In this document: piece after piece, positions 23,043 to 32,144 of the stretch | How the letters are laid out: each line of letters begins with the position of its first letter | Numbering within the stretch: the stretch's first letter is position 1 | DNA from: Cytobacillus oceanisediminis | Lineage (GTDB): Bacteria > Bacillota > Bacilli > Bacillales > Cytobacillaceae | Length of the DNA stretch: 64,000 bases | Direction of reading: 5' to 3' | NCBI RefSeq assembly: GCF_004366035.1 | Contig: NZ_SOEE01000012.1 | Coordinates: forward strand, 36,409-100,408 | Notes under the pieces: model-generated | Databases searched by the model: none | Told to the model about the DNA's origin: nothing | Seen by the model: only the letters and a program-made list of their open reading frames with translations | Position numbers and translations under genes: made by a program

Positions 23043-23203
23043 ATTATCTCCTCCTATGTCAATAACATCATGATTAATATTCTATTCTACGGTCTGTCCC
23101 AAAACCATTTTTTCATCCTCAGAATAGCCGCTCAAGTTTTACTTCGCTTCCAATTCCCTTATAATGAAAACTATGAAACTTCTTTCTACTCAGAACGTAT
23201 AAA

Positions 23204-23327
23204 AAGAAAAGAGGAAACGCCTTGCCCATCCACGACACCTCGAAGGGGTAGGCGCTCCTCCTAAAAGCCAGTGCTTTTAGTTGTGCGATGATTAAGCTGT
23301 CGAAGCGTTCCTTGTGGAGCTAGACAG
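23204..23327 (+). repeat. dispersed intergenic element, copy 2
   Basis: It starts AGAAAAGAGGAAACGCCTTG and ends GTCGAAGCGTTCCTTGTGGA then GCTAGACA, matching the ends of the copy at 9696-9817. It contains hairpins CTAAAAGC/GCTTTTAG and a GGCGC-rich stem. It occupies the 5' region of the TerD-TerB gene, 60 bp before its start, so it may be transcribed with it. Confidence 0.65.
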
Positions 23328-23386
23328 TTCTCCGAAGTACATAGTTATTAAATTCTAAGTATAAAAACAAATTAGGAGTGAAATCT

Positions 23387-24805
23387 GTGGGAGTTCGATT
23401 GAGCAAGGGACAAAAAGTAGATTTGACCAAAACCAATCCTGGTTTGCAGGTTGTAGTGGCAGGATTGGGCTGGGATGTCAGTCATAATCAATCGCAATAT
23501 GACCTGGACGCTTCAGCCTTTTTAACAGGTGCATCCGGCAAAGTTCAAAGTGATAGTGACTTTGTGTTTTATAATAATCCATCCGGTGGAAACGGTTCGA
23601 TCCTATATAGCAGTGATAATAGAACTGGGGCAGGCGGCGGGGATGATGAGCAGATCCGCATCGAGTTAAATAAGGTGCCGCAGCATATCCATCGAATTGC
23701 TTTTACTATTACCATTCATGATGCCCAGATGAAAGGGCAGAACTTTGGGCAAGTTTCCAATGCTTATGTGAGAATTTTTAATGCTATGACAAATGAAGAG
23801 CTTCTCCGCTTCGACCTTGGGCGGGATTTTACTGTTGAAACAGCAATCGTCGCTGCAGAGCTTTACCGTCACAATGGCGAGTGGAAATTCAATGCCATTG
23901 CAAGCGGATTCCAGGGCGGATTAGCTGCCCTTTGCCGCAATTTCGGCGTTTCCGTAGATGATGAGCCTGCTCCAAGTCAGCAGCCCTCATTCAGCCAGGG
24001 TCAGTATCAGCAGCAATCCCATTTTGGCCAGCAGGCACAACCAGGATACAGCCCATCGTCCTTTGGCCAGCCTGCCTACAATCAGACTTCTTACAACACG
24101 CCACCTTCTCAGCCAACTTCATTTGGCGGGCAGACAGGTATTGGGCAGCCGGTGCAGGCTCAATCCTATACAGATGGAAATATCGTCTGCACCCGTTGCG
24201 GATCTACTAACATCCGGACTGGCCAAAAAGGATTTGGCCTTGGAAAAGCGGCGATTGGCGGACTCATCCTGGGGCCTGTAGGACTTCTTGGCGGCTTTAT
24301 CGGAAAAAACCAGCTGAAGCTTACCTGTAATTCCTGCGGCAATTCATGGTCACCTAATCAGACGGATTACGCACAGTGGGCCAATGACCAAAAGCGCCGT
24401 GCCCAGGAGCTGTTTACACGATTCAAAAGCCAGGATGTTCTGGACGCCGTTGTAGCTTCATGCGCCCTTGTCGGCATGGCAGATGGCAGGCTGGATCCAA
24501 CTGAACGTCAAAAGATGGTCGAGTTTGTAAACAGCAGCCAGGAATTAAAAGTGTTTGATACACAAAAAGTGATACAGCAATTCAATATGTTCGTCCAGCG
24601 GATTGAGATGGATCCGATCATCGGCCGGGCCGAAGCCTTCAAAGCAGTTGGCCGGGTAAGAAATAAGCCTGAGATCGCCCGCCTCGTAGCCCGTTATTGC
24701 ATCGCGATCGGTTATGCTGACGGGAACTTTGATCAAAATGAAAAACAGGCTGTTACAGAGATCTGCATGGAACTCGGATTAAATCCGCATGAATTTCTAT
24801 CTTAA
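23387..24805 (+). CDS. TerD-zinc ribbon-TerB fusion protein
   Basis: The 472-aa protein joins three parts. Residues 1-185 are a TerD domain (VRLSKGQKVDLTK, DLDASAFL, FYNNP, DDEQIRI), the calcium-binding fold of tellurite and stress proteins. Residues 190-260 are a Gln/Ser/Pro-rich linker. Residues 265-325 hold a zinc ribbon (CTRCGS and CNSCGN) split by a hydrophobic GLGKAAIGGLILGPVG stretch. The C-terminus (about 340-472) is a TerB-like helical domain with the paired motifs ADGRLDPTE and ADGNFDQNE. TerD and TerB are normally separate proteins of the ter membrane-stress system. GTG at 23387 is chosen because AGGAGTG sits 6-7 bases ahead and the product then begins like other TerD proteins. No other ter gene is adjacent. 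Confidence 0.85.
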   Translation: MGVRLSKGQKVDLTKTNPGLQVVVAGLGWDVSHNQSQYDLDASAFLTGASGKVQSDSDFVFYNNPSGGNGSILYSSDNRTGAGGGDDEQIRIELNKVPQHIHRIAFTITIHDAQMKGQNFGQVSNAYVRIFNAMTNEELLRFDLGRDFTVETAIVAAELYRHNGEWKFNAIASGFQGGLAALCRNFGVSVDDEPAPSQQPSFSQGQYQQQSHFGQQAQPGYSPSSFGQPAYNQTSYNTPPSQPTSFGGQTGIGQPVQAQSYTDGNIVCTRCGSTNIRTGQKGFGLGKAAIGGLILGPVGLLGGFIGKNQLKLTCNSCGNSWSPNQTDYAQWANDQKRRAQELFTRFKSQDVLDAVVASCALVGMADGRLDPTERQKMVEFVNSSQELKVFDTQKVIQQFNMFVQRIEMDPIIGRAEAFKAVGRVRNKPEIARLVARYCIAIGYADGNFDQNEKQAVTEICMELGLNPHEFLS

Positions 24806-24819
24806 TATGTGATACACCC

Positions 24820-24852
24820 AAGCTCTGCCTAATTTCAGGCAGAGCTTTTTTT
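24820..24852 (+). terminator. terminator of the TerD fusion gene
   Basis: AAGCTCTGCCT and AGGCAGAGCTT form an 11-bp perfect stem with a 6-nt loop, followed by a T run. Confidence 0.92.
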
Positions 24853-24961
24853 GCATTTATTCCCTGCTCCTCCTGAATATGCCGCATACAAAGTTCACAT
24901 GCGGGTATACTCAAAAAGATAAATGCCCTTTATTTCTAAAATTACTAAGGAGGTAATATCC

Positions 24962-25810
24962 TTGAAGGAAAGTTCATCTACTGAACGCTATATGCCCATG
25001 ACTTCCTCCACGAGTGGAATGATTGTTAATGAAGCAGATGGAGTCTACTGCCTGACAGTACAGATTGTGAATGTTTGTTTTGTGCGTATATCAGAAAAGC
25101 CTGGTGACTGGGTTCTCGTTGACGCAGGCATGCCAAAATCTGCAGAGAAAATCATGGATGCGGCGGAAGAACTATTTGGAGAGAACGCCAGACCGAAAGC
25201 CATTATACTTACACATGGCCACTTTGACCATGTTGGTGCAATTATTGATTTAGTTGAGCGCTGGCAGGTTCCTGTATACGCTCATACACTTGAAATGCCA
25301 TTCTTAACGGGACAGCAGGATTATCCAAAACCTGACTCGAGTGTTGAAGGCGGACTTGTCGCAAAGATGTCCCCCACTTTTCCGCATGAAGGCATTGATC
25401 TTGGCACCCATATTCAGCCTTTGCCTGGAGACGGAAATGTTCCCCATATGGAAGGATGGAAGTGGCTTCACACACCAGGTCATACTCCCGGCCACGTTTC
25501 CTTATTCAGGGAGTCTGATCGCGTGCTGATTGCAGGTGACGCTTTCGTAACAGTGAAGCAGGAGTCCTTATACAGTGTGCTCACCCAGGAACAGGAAATC
25601 AGCGGCCCGCCCCGCTACCTCACAACTGATTGGGATTCTGCCCGGACTTCCGTACAGAAACTTGAAGCCCTTCAGCCAGATGTCGCCATCACAGGTCATG
25701 GCATTCCAATGGCTGCTGCTGTATTAAGGGAAAGCCTCGCCAAACTCGTAAATGATTTTGATGAAATTGCCGTTCCTGACCACGGAAAATATGTAGACGG
25801 GGAAGGCTAA
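24962..25810 (+). CDS. MBL-fold metallo-hydrolase
   Basis: The 282-aa enzyme has the metallo-beta-lactamase signature THGHFDHVG, a further His in HTPGHTPGHVS, an Asp in IAGDAF and a late His in ITGHG, enough for a binuclear metal site. Homologs include glyoxalase-II-like and lactonase-like hydrolases. The substrate is not predictable. TTG at 24962 is preferred because a perfect AAGGAGGT lies 7 bases ahead; the upstream ATG at 24923 has no ribosome site. It is monocistronic with its own terminator. Confidence 0.88.
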   Translation: MKESSSTERYMPMTSSTSGMIVNEADGVYCLTVQIVNVCFVRISEKPGDWVLVDAGMPKSAEKIMDAAEELFGENARPKAIILTHGHFDHVGAIIDLVERWQVPVYAHTLEMPFLTGQQDYPKPDSSVEGGLVAKMSPTFPHEGIDLGTHIQPLPGDGNVPHMEGWKWLHTPGHTPGHVSLFRESDRVLIAGDAFVTVKQESLYSVLTQEQEISGPPRYLTTDWDSARTSVQKLEALQPDVAITGHGIPMAAAVLRESLAKLVNDFDEIAVPDHGKYVDGEG

Positions 25811-25811
25811 A

Positions 25812-25852
25812 AAAAAGCAAGGTTCACCAAATCGGGTGGATCTTGCTTTTTT
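25812..25852 (+). terminator. terminator of the MBL-fold gene
   Basis: AAAGCAAGGTTCACC and GGTGGATCTTGCTTT form a long stem with one mismatch, followed by a T run. Confidence 0.88.
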
Positions 25853-25921
25853 GATGTTTAAAACAATCAAAAAAAGGAAGAGTATAATAAAACGAATTTT
25901 AATAGTTCAGGAGGTTCATGT

Positions 25922-26269
25922 ATGCACCTTGAAAACTTTACAGGTCAAAAAATTCAAATAAAATTTAAGAACTTTCCAAATGATCTCGTCGGCTCCATCA
26001 CAGGCATTTATCAGCCCGATGAATGGTACCTTGTTAAACTGATCAAGACTGAAAGCATGGGAATATGGGTTGAGAATCCTTGCTTCAAACGTACAATGGT
26101 CAAAGAGGAAGACGGTACTGACATCCCAGAAGAACAGCAAAAGGAAGAAGATTGCGTCACCCATTTTATGATCCGCTGGGATTATATCAGTTCTGTCATT
26201 ACCTTCCCGGATAAACAGACACTCGGTGTTGATAAGAAAGCAAAATTAATAGGTTTTCAGCCCTCTTAA
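25922..26269 (+). CDS. conserved small protein of unknown function
   Basis: The 115-aa soluble product is not recognised. It is acidic in the middle (residues 62-80, KEEDGTDIPEEQQKEED) and has beta-rich ends (FTGQKIQIKFKNFP, FMIRWDYISSVITF), suggesting a small barrel. CAGGAGGTTCATGT precedes the ATG and TATAAT lies about 40 bp upstream. A strong terminator follows, so it is a complete single-gene unit. Confidence 0.7.
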   Translation: MHLENFTGQKIQIKFKNFPNDLVGSITGIYQPDEWYLVKLIKTESMGIWVENPCFKRTMVKEEDGTDIPEEQQKEEDCVTHFMIRWDYISSVITFPDKQTLGVDKKAKLIGFQPS

Positions 26270-26279
26270 CAGATAGTTA

Positions 26280-26313
26280 AGCCCCCGGTTCCAGCGCCAG
26301 GGGGCTCTTTTGT
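26280..26313 (+). terminator. terminator of the small-protein gene
   Basis: AGCCCCC and GGGGGCT pair around GGTTCCAGCGCCA, followed by a T-rich tail. Confidence 0.88.
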
Positions 26314-26480
26314 TTTCATATTACTCAACCTAAACTAACTTATTTAGCGCATGGTGTTTGATTGAAATTCCTCTGATTTCTATGCTATTTTTCATTTTAT
26401 TAGAAAATTTCACTTTTATAGTTTTATAGACTATGATATATTTACCGACTTTTCAAAAAATAAAACTTGGAGGAACATAC

Positions 26481-27443
26481 ATGTCAAAAAGAACCTGTAT
26501 CGTCACACATGATCTGGAACCCTCACAGATTGATAAAATTAAAGAGATCATTCCCGATTGGGAGCTCATTTCCGGAAAAGATTCAGCAAACTGGCACAAT
26601 GAGCTGAAAAAAGCGGAAGTGATCGCCGGCTGGAAAAAGGAACTAAAAGAGATGGTCCTTGAGGGAAACAGCAACCTCCGCTGGTTCCAGTCCTGGAGTG
26701 CCGGGGTCGATTCCCTGCCCCTGGCAGAAATGGAGTCACAGGGCATCCAGATTACCAGCGCAAACGGAGTGCATGCTAACCCCATTTCAGAAACGATCTT
26801 CGCATTAATGCTTGGGCTCACCCGCAAAATCCATACATATGTAAAAAATCAGCAAGCTAAAGTATGGCACCATTCTGGAATGAAGCTTGAAATTCACAAT
26901 AAAACCATCGGCATGATTGGCACAGGAGCCATCGGGAGGGAAACTGCCAAGATTGCCAAAGCATTCGGCATGAAGGTGATTGGAGTTCGGCACTCCGGAA
27001 AACCTGAAGAGCATATAGATGAAATGTATACTTCCAGCCAGCTGAACGATGTGCTTCCTCTATGTGACTATGTTGTCGTCACACTTCCGCTAACACAGGA
27101 AACACGGCAGCTATTCGGAGCCGAACAGTTTACCCGCATGAAGGATTCTGCTTTCTTCATCAATATCGGCCGGGGTGAAATTGTAAAAGAAACAGATTTG
27201 ATTGCCGCACTGCAGAACGGACATATTGCCGGTGCAGGGCTGGATGTATTTGAAAAAGAACCGCTTTCTGAAGACAGCCCGCTATGGGAACATGATAATG
27301 TCATCATTACTCCGCATACTGCCGGATCGACGGAATACTACACTAAGCGTGTGATTGAAGATATTTTCATTCCTAATTTAAAGGAGTACATAAACAGCGG
27401 TACTCCCGGCATTAATCAAGTAGATTATATAAAGGGATATTAA
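26481..27443 (+). CDS. D-2-hydroxyacid dehydrogenase
   Basis: The 320-aa NAD-dependent enzyme has the Rossmann loop MIGTGAIGRETAKIA, the substrate-binding Arg in NIGRGEIV, the Glu in DVFEKEPL and the catalytic His in ITPHTAGS. It reduces 2-keto acids or oxidises D-2-hydroxyacids; the specific substrate is unclear. ATG at 26481 follows CTTGGAGGAACATAC; the open frame back to 26433 has no ribosome site. It is monocistronic. Confidence 0.92.
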   Translation: MSKRTCIVTHDLEPSQIDKIKEIIPDWELISGKDSANWHNELKKAEVIAGWKKELKEMVLEGNSNLRWFQSWSAGVDSLPLAEMESQGIQITSANGVHANPISETIFALMLGLTRKIHTYVKNQQAKVWHHSGMKLEIHNKTIGMIGTGAIGRETAKIAKAFGMKVIGVRHSGKPEEHIDEMYTSSQLNDVLPLCDYVVVTLPLTQETRQLFGAEQFTRMKDSAFFINIGRGEIVKETDLIAALQNGHIAGAGLDVFEKEPLSEDSPLWEHDNVIITPHTAGSTEYYTKRVIEDIFIPNLKEYINSGTPGINQVDYIKGY

Positions 27444-27461
27444 TAGGGATATTAATAAAGA

Positions 27462-27493
27462 GAGCCTTGCAACATTCGCAAGGCTCATTTTTT
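27462..27493 (+). terminator. terminator of the dehydrogenase gene
   Basis: GAGCCTTGC and GCAAGGCTC form a 9-bp stem with a 7-nt loop and a T run. Its end overlaps the stop region of the convergent DUF421 gene. Confidence 0.88.
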
Positions 27494-28162
27494 ATAAGAT
27501 ACGATATAAAACCCTTCTTCTTCCGACCACTCTGCACAGAAAATATCTTTGATATGATGGCAGCCTTCCGTTTTAATAGACTCCCTCAGCCACCCCCCAT
27601 CTTTCCCCAGTAATTTAAGGCCGTCTTCCACTACTTCTCCTTCATCAATCAGTAAAGTGGAAGGATTCCTTTCCTTCACCTTAAGTTTCATCAATTCTGG
27701 AGTGACAGGCTCTTGTTTTTGGTATTTCATTACACTTAAGCCGCCATTGGTCTCAAGGTAAGCGTATTTAACTTCATTCATGCTGAATATTCCTTTTTGG
27801 CGCAGCATTGTTCTCAGCTGTTCCATTTCAAGATGGTTTTTTTTCATCTCCTTTACATTCAGCTTGCCATCCTTAACAAGGACCGACTCTCTTCCCTTTA
27901 AAATCGTCCTGAATATATTTTTCTTTTTTGCCAGAATTTCAATAATGTAAATAAATGCTCCCCATAATAAGGCTGAATAGATCACTTGCAGTGTTGTTAC
28001 TTTATCATCATAAATGGTTTCCTCAATAATCCCTCCAAGGACAACCGCATAAACAAAATCAAACGGAGTTACCTGTGAAAGCTCCTTCTTTCCAAGAATA
28101 CGGGTAACAGTTAACAAGGCAACTAGTCCAACAGCCATTTTTACTGTTATTGATAAATACAT
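27485..28162 (-). CDS. DUF421 membrane protein (YetF-like)
   Basis: The 225-aa product has two to three N-terminal helices (about residues 5-75), including ILGKKELSQVTPFDFVYAVVLG, the DUF421 hallmark. The cytoplasmic part contains RMLRQKGIFSMNEVKYAYLE-type text. YetF/YdfS-family proteins occur in spore-formers, and their biochemical role is not established. ATG at 28162 is chosen over TTG at 28165 from the AGGAGGAG spacing. A second, divergent DUF421 gene occurs at 46438. Confidence 0.85.
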   Translation of the reverse strand: MYLSITVKMAVGLVALLTVTRILGKKELSQVTPFDFVYAVVLGGIIEETIYDDKVTTLQVIYSALLWGAFIYIIEILAKKKNIFRTILKGRESVLVKDGKLNVKEMKKNHLEMEQLRTMLRQKGIFSMNEVKYAYLETNGGLSVMKYQKQEPVTPELMKLKVKERNPSTLLIDEGEVVEDGLKLLGKDGGWLRESIKTEGCHHIKDIFCAEWSEEEGFYIVSYKK

Positions 28163-28242
28163 CAATGCTCCTCCTCTCTCTATATCCTCTCTATTCCCCT
28201 TACCAGACTTTGAATACTCCTTTTCCCCTATTCCACTTTTTA

Positions 28243-28277
28243 CAAAAAAAAGTGATCTCTATGTCAAGAGACCACTT
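28243..28277 (-). terminator. terminator of the EamA gene
   Basis: On the minus strand AGTGGTCTCT and AGAGATCACT pair with one G-T, followed by a run of T. Confidence 0.85.
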
Positions 28278-29200
28278 TACATATACTCGCTATTTTCTTT
28301 TCTCCGTTTCATGAATACTAAATCCTCCAATGCTCCAGATCCTGAAATGACACCTCCCACAATAAGAACCAGCCCAAGTATATGGTTTATAGTGATTACT
28401 TCACCAAGAATGAACGCTGAGCCTGCCAATGAGAAAAAGGTATTCAGGTTCAAAAAAATACTGGCTTCTGCAGGCCCAATATTACGGATGGCTGTGTTAT
28501 ACACCATATGGCCGATAGCTGTTGCCAATACGGCAGATGCGGCAAATGCAGCCCAAACATAGGCTGGGGCTTCGTTTACACCCTTAAGTCCGCCGGGTTC
28601 CATAATGCTGGCCATTACAAAAAGGATCACTCCTCCAAAAATCAGCATATAGCCTGTCAGCAATCGCGGATCAAGGGTTTTCGAAGCCTTGCTGATGACA
28701 ATGAAGCTAAGGGCTTGTGAAAGAATGGATAAGAACACAAAGAAATCTCCCGGAGTTAAGCTCGATATCCCTTTATTCCCTGAAAGGACAATAAAAGTCA
28801 CGCCTGTACCGCCAAGCAGAAAACCCAGAACCTGGATGCCTGTAGGCTTATTGCGCAGCAGAATGGAAGACAGTATGGCTGTCAAGAGCGGACCGGCACC
28901 TAGAATAAGCCCCCCATTCACCGCACTTGTTCCCGTTAGGCCTATAGCCAGAAATAGATGGTGGCTGACAACACTTAAAAGTCCTCCAAATACAATGTAC
29001 GAGACTTCCCTCAAGCTCGGCTTTCTCACTTTTCCCATTATGCTTAATATTAAAAACACGGTTATACCCGCAGTCAGTATTCGCAAAGAAGTAATTGAAA
29101 CCGGAGGAAAATAACTGACAAGAATTTTTATAATGCTCACATTCAATCCCCATAAAGCCATGATGGAAGTGAGGAGAATGTATGTTTTTATGTTTTTCAC
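28277..29200 (-). CDS. EamA/DMT-family permease
   Basis: The 307-aa product has about ten helices in two EamA repeats. The first carries ALWGLNVSIIKILV near the N-terminus, and the second carries GPAEASIFLNLNTFFSLAGS. Members export amino acids or metabolites; the substrate is unknown. The start is GTG at 29200, with AGAAGGATCGAT ahead; the frame extends to 29245 without a better site. Confidence 0.85.
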   Translation of the reverse strand: MKNIKTYILLTSIMALWGLNVSIIKILVSYFPPVSITSLRILTAGITVFLILSIMGKVRKPSLREVSYIVFGGLLSVVSHHLFLAIGLTGTSAVNGGLILGAGPLLTAILSSILLRNKPTGIQVLGFLLGGTGVTFIVLSGNKGISSLTPGDFFVFLSILSQALSFIVISKASKTLDPRLLTGYMLIFGGVILFVMASIMEPGGLKGVNEAPAYVWAAFAASAVLATAIGHMVYNTAIRNIGPAEASIFLNLNTFFSLAGSAFILGEVITINHILGLVLIVGGVISGSGALEDLVFMKRRKENSEYM

Positions 29201-29408
29201 ATCGATCCTTCTTTCCAGAAAATCCAAGTTCATAATTTGTATCATTTTATCATATTCAAATGGGAATATGTCTTTTTAAAGCTTTAAAACATGAAAGTGA
29301 TGGCATGAAAAACACCATTCCGGAACAGTTCCTGCTGACCTGTTGGCTTATCAGGGTTTTTCGGTGGGTGAGCAGCCTTGAAAACGCAAAGCAGCTGTAT
29401 AATAGCAA

Positions 29409-29436
29409 AAGCAGCCTCCCCTCAAAGGAACGACTG
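29409..29436 (-). terminator. possible terminator of the aminopeptidase gene
   Basis: On the minus strand GCAG and CTGC bracket an imperfect stem, followed by TTTTG. The stem is weak. Confidence 0.4.
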
Positions 29437-29445
29437 CTCTTCTGC

Positions 29446-30846
29446 TTATTTTACATCCAACTCGTGAACCATTTCAGGTGCTGCTTTCATTTTATGCTGC
29501 TTTTTCGGTTTAGGGCCCATGTTATCAAAACGTGCCTTATCATAAATGGCGGCACCCACAACCTCCGCTACATCCTGAAGCTTATCTTTGCTGATTTTAT
29601 CAATCGTGTCTTCTGGAGAGTGGTACCATGGTTCAGTTGGGCTGTGAATAAATAACGCGGCTGCAATGCCTGCTTCAGCAAAAGGCACATGGTCACTTCT
29701 GCCGCCCTGATATACTGGGGTCGGCTCTCCGTTCAGCCTTTCACTGGATGCTTGAGAAAGTTCTGTTACAAGATTTTCTTCTCCATCCAAAGTCATCATT
29801 ACTAAATCGCCCGCATCCTTGCTTCCCACCATATCAAGATTAAAGTTCGCAATGGTTCTGCTGATCTCGTCGTCAGAAAGACTGTCAACATAATGGTAAG
29901 ATCCAATCAATCCCAGCTCTTCTGCTCCGAATGTTGCAAAGCGAATCTCTGTATCTGTCGGAATATCCTTGAATACGCGTGCCAGCTCTAATGTCATCGC
30001 TGTTCCGGAAGCATCATCATTCGCTCCAGGAGCCCCTGCTACAGAATCATGGTGTGAGCCAACCACAATAATGTCGTCGTTTGCTTTCTTCTTGTTGGTT
30101 GGTTTCTTTGTGGCAATCACGTTGTGGGAAACTTTTTCTCCTGCATCCGCACCTTCAATCGATAGGGAAGCTGTTAAAGTTTCACCGCTCTCCAGCAATG
30201 CAAGAATTGCCTCACCTTCTGCTTTTGACAGGGCTAATGCCGGAACATATTCTTCATTATGACCCCCAAGCGTGCCGCTTAATGGACCCTCTGCATTATT
30301 AAAAATAATTACTCCTGCAGCCCCTTTTTCTGCTGCATTTAAAACTTTCTCGGCAAAAGAAATGGAACCGCGCTGGATAAGAGCAATTTTACCTGTGAGA
30401 TCAACACCTTCCAGTTCTTCCGGTGTGCCCAGCCCAGCGAATGCCAGCTCCCCGCTCACATCGCCATTGACTGAATAGGTAAAGGATCTTGGCTGCAGTT
30501 CCCCTCCATAGCCCTCAATGGTCACTTCCATACTGCTCGGAGGAGTATATCCATAAAACGTGAATGGCTGAATCTCTGTTTCATAGCCATAGGATTCGAA
30601 TTGGCTTTTAATATACTGAACAGCGTTATACTCCGATTCCGTACCGGCTACACGCGGGGTTTGTGAAAGATAATCAATATTATTATAGATATTTTCTGCA
30701 TTAATTTTATTGACTACCTTCTTGTCGAATACATTTACCGGCTGAACCTGTTTAACGTCTGCCGGATGTGCAAAAACTGCCTGTGTCCCAATAGCTCCAA
30801 AAATAAGAGTCGAAGCTAATGCCACTTTTAACATTGGTTTTCTCAT
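29446..30846 (-). CDS. ywaD: secreted M28 aminopeptidase, YwaD-like
   Basis: The 466-aa zinc aminopeptidase has a signal peptide (first 26 residues), a PA domain inserted at about residues 120-225 (GKIALIQRGSISFAEKV) and the M28 catalytic domain. Metal ligands are visible in GSHHDSVAGAPGANDDASG (His, Asp), FGAEELGL (Glu-Glu), FNLDMVG (Asp) and PWYHSPEDT (His). It releases N-terminal residues from peptides outside the cell, as BSAP/YwaD of B. subtilis does. TTGGAGGTACTAG precedes the ATG. The lysine-rich C-terminal tail (GPKPKKQHKMK) may aid wall binding. Confidence 0.92.
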   Translation of the reverse strand: MRKPMLKVALASTLIFGAIGTQAVFAHPADVKQVQPVNVFDKKVVNKINAENIYNNIDYLSQTPRVAGTESEYNAVQYIKSQFESYGYETEIQPFTFYGYTPPSSMEVTIEGYGGELQPRSFTYSVNGDVSGELAFAGLGTPEELEGVDLTGKIALIQRGSISFAEKVLNAAEKGAAGVIIFNNAEGPLSGTLGGHNEEYVPALALSKAEGEAILALLESGETLTASLSIEGADAGEKVSHNVIATKKPTNKKKANDDIIVVGSHHDSVAGAPGANDDASGTAMTLELARVFKDIPTDTEIRFATFGAEELGLIGSYHYVDSLSDDEISRTIANFNLDMVGSKDAGDLVMMTLDGEENLVTELSQASSERLNGEPTPVYQGGRSDHVPFAEAGIAAALFIHSPTEPWYHSPEDTIDKISKDKLQDVAEVVGAAIYDKARFDNMGPKPKKQHKMKAAPEMVHELDVK

Positions 30847-31002
30847 CTAGTACCTCCAATAGAATAATAGATTCCGCTCATTAAATTTTATAATGTTTCG
30901 AAAACTCTTATAAGGGTACAAGATACTAGTGTACAGTAGGTAAAAACATCTATATTTTGGTTATTTTGTTAATATTAGTAAATAACTAATAGGAAAAATA
31001 GA

Positions 31003-31037
31003 CAAAAAAAAGAAGGCAGCCCCAGGTAAGCCTTCTT
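31003..31037 (-). terminator. terminator of the flavoprotein gene
   Basis: On the minus strand AAGAAGGC and GCCTTCTT pair across a 10-nt loop, followed by a T run. Confidence 0.85.
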
Positions 31038-31054
31038 TCCCTTTTATTTCATTT

Positions 31055-31615
31055 TTATTTCATTATATCATGGTCCACATAGCGCTCGCCGTTCAATTCA
31101 CTGATTACGTTTATTGCAACTTTTGCACCGTCTCCAGCTGTAATGATTGTATGGACGCTAACTCCTGCAATGGTTCCGGCTGCCCAAATGCCATCGACAT
31201 TCGTCTTGCCATCAGCATCCACTTCCAGAACCGTTTTAATGCGCGGCTCGGTGCCTGCTTTAGTCTTCAAACCGGCTTTTTCTGCTAAATCGGTAGATAC
31301 GCCAGCTGCTAAAATCACATGCTTAGCTGAATACGATTTTTCTCCTGCTTTAATGGTAAAGCTTCCATCAGCTTTTTCAATGTTATCAACAGTTCCTTCT
31401 GCGATCTCTGCCCCAAACTTAGCTGCTTGTTTTTTGCCTGTTTCGATCAGTTCAGGTCCAGTGATTTCCATAACGCCATAATGATTTTCTACCCAGGCAC
31501 GTTTAGTCATGCTTTTATCATTGTCCACAACCACTACCTTCTTCCCCGCTTTTGCAGCAAATAGCGCAGCACTTGCACCAGCAGGGCCTGCACCTACAAT
31601 TAAGATATCAAACAT
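31055..31615 (-). CDS. half-size FAD-dependent oxidoreductase
   Basis: The 186-aa product has the FAD dinucleotide motif ILIVGAGPAGASAALFAAKAG and the C-terminal GIWAAGTIAGVSVHTIITAGDG of the thioredoxin-reductase family. It lacks the NAD(P)-binding insert and the redox CxxC. It is therefore about half of a typical TrxR fold, perhaps with a separate reductant. ATG at 31615 follows AAAGGAGGAAGTATGG. Such short proteins recur in Bacillaceae, so it is probably not a truncation. The reaction is unknown. Confidence 0.8.
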   Translation of the reverse strand: MFDILIVGAGPAGASAALFAAKAGKKVVVVDNDKSMTKRAWVENHYGVMEITGPELIETGKKQAAKFGAEIAEGTVDNIEKADGSFTIKAGEKSYSAKHVILAAGVSTDLAEKAGLKTKAGTEPRIKTVLEVDADGKTNVDGIWAAGTIAGVSVHTIITAGDGAKVAINVISELNGERYVDHDIMK

Positions 31616-31707
31616 CCATACTTCCTCCTTTAACACATTATTTACTTATATGTTATCTAATTTAATAATAATTGTAAAATAATGTGATTACAGGAAAATT
31701 GTCCAAT

Positions 31708-31938
31708 TCAATCTTCATCTTTGATATCCCGATCCTCCGGTATCGGCTCATTTAGTATTTCTTCCACCAGCTCCTTGTATTTTTCCATTTGCTTTATATG
31801 GGCATTAAATTGTTCCTTATATATTAAATACTGTTTTCCATCATAAATGGCGCGTATTTTTTTTTGCTGAATCAAGCTTTCTACATATGACTCAGGGTAA
31901 GATAAATATTCTGCGGTTTCTTTAATGGTAAGATACAT
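31708..31938 (-). CDS. helix-turn-helix excisionase-family DNA-binding protein
   Basis: The 76-aa product starts MYLTIKETAEYLSYPESYVE, the winged HTH_17 (MerR/excisionase) domain, and continues with VRAIYDGKQYLIYKE-like text and an acidic tail. It could be a small regulator; no integrase or phage gene is near, so a true excisionase role is unlikely. GGAAGAACAAGC precedes the ATG. Confidence 0.75.
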   Translation of the reverse strand: MYLTIKETAEYLSYPESYVESLIQQKKIRAIYDGKQYLIYKEQFNAHIKQMEKYKELVEEILNEPIPEDRDIKDED

Positions 31939-32144
31939 GCTTGTTCTTCCCTTTCTAATTCCTTATAATATGGTTTTACTAATTTCTAGGCACTAGAAGA
32001 CTCTACTAAAATCATATAGAATAGAAACTGTAAATAATTTGTATATGCAACTTATATTCTTTTATTATACAGCGAAAAAAATACTATTTGACTGAATTCC
32101 AGCTCTTTTTTCAGCCAGATAGAGAACAGGAGAAATATAAGCTA

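Noticed and set aside
24900..24915. GGGTAT before the MBL-fold gene as a sigma-B -10
   Set aside because: No GTTT-type -35 lies 12-14 bp upstream.
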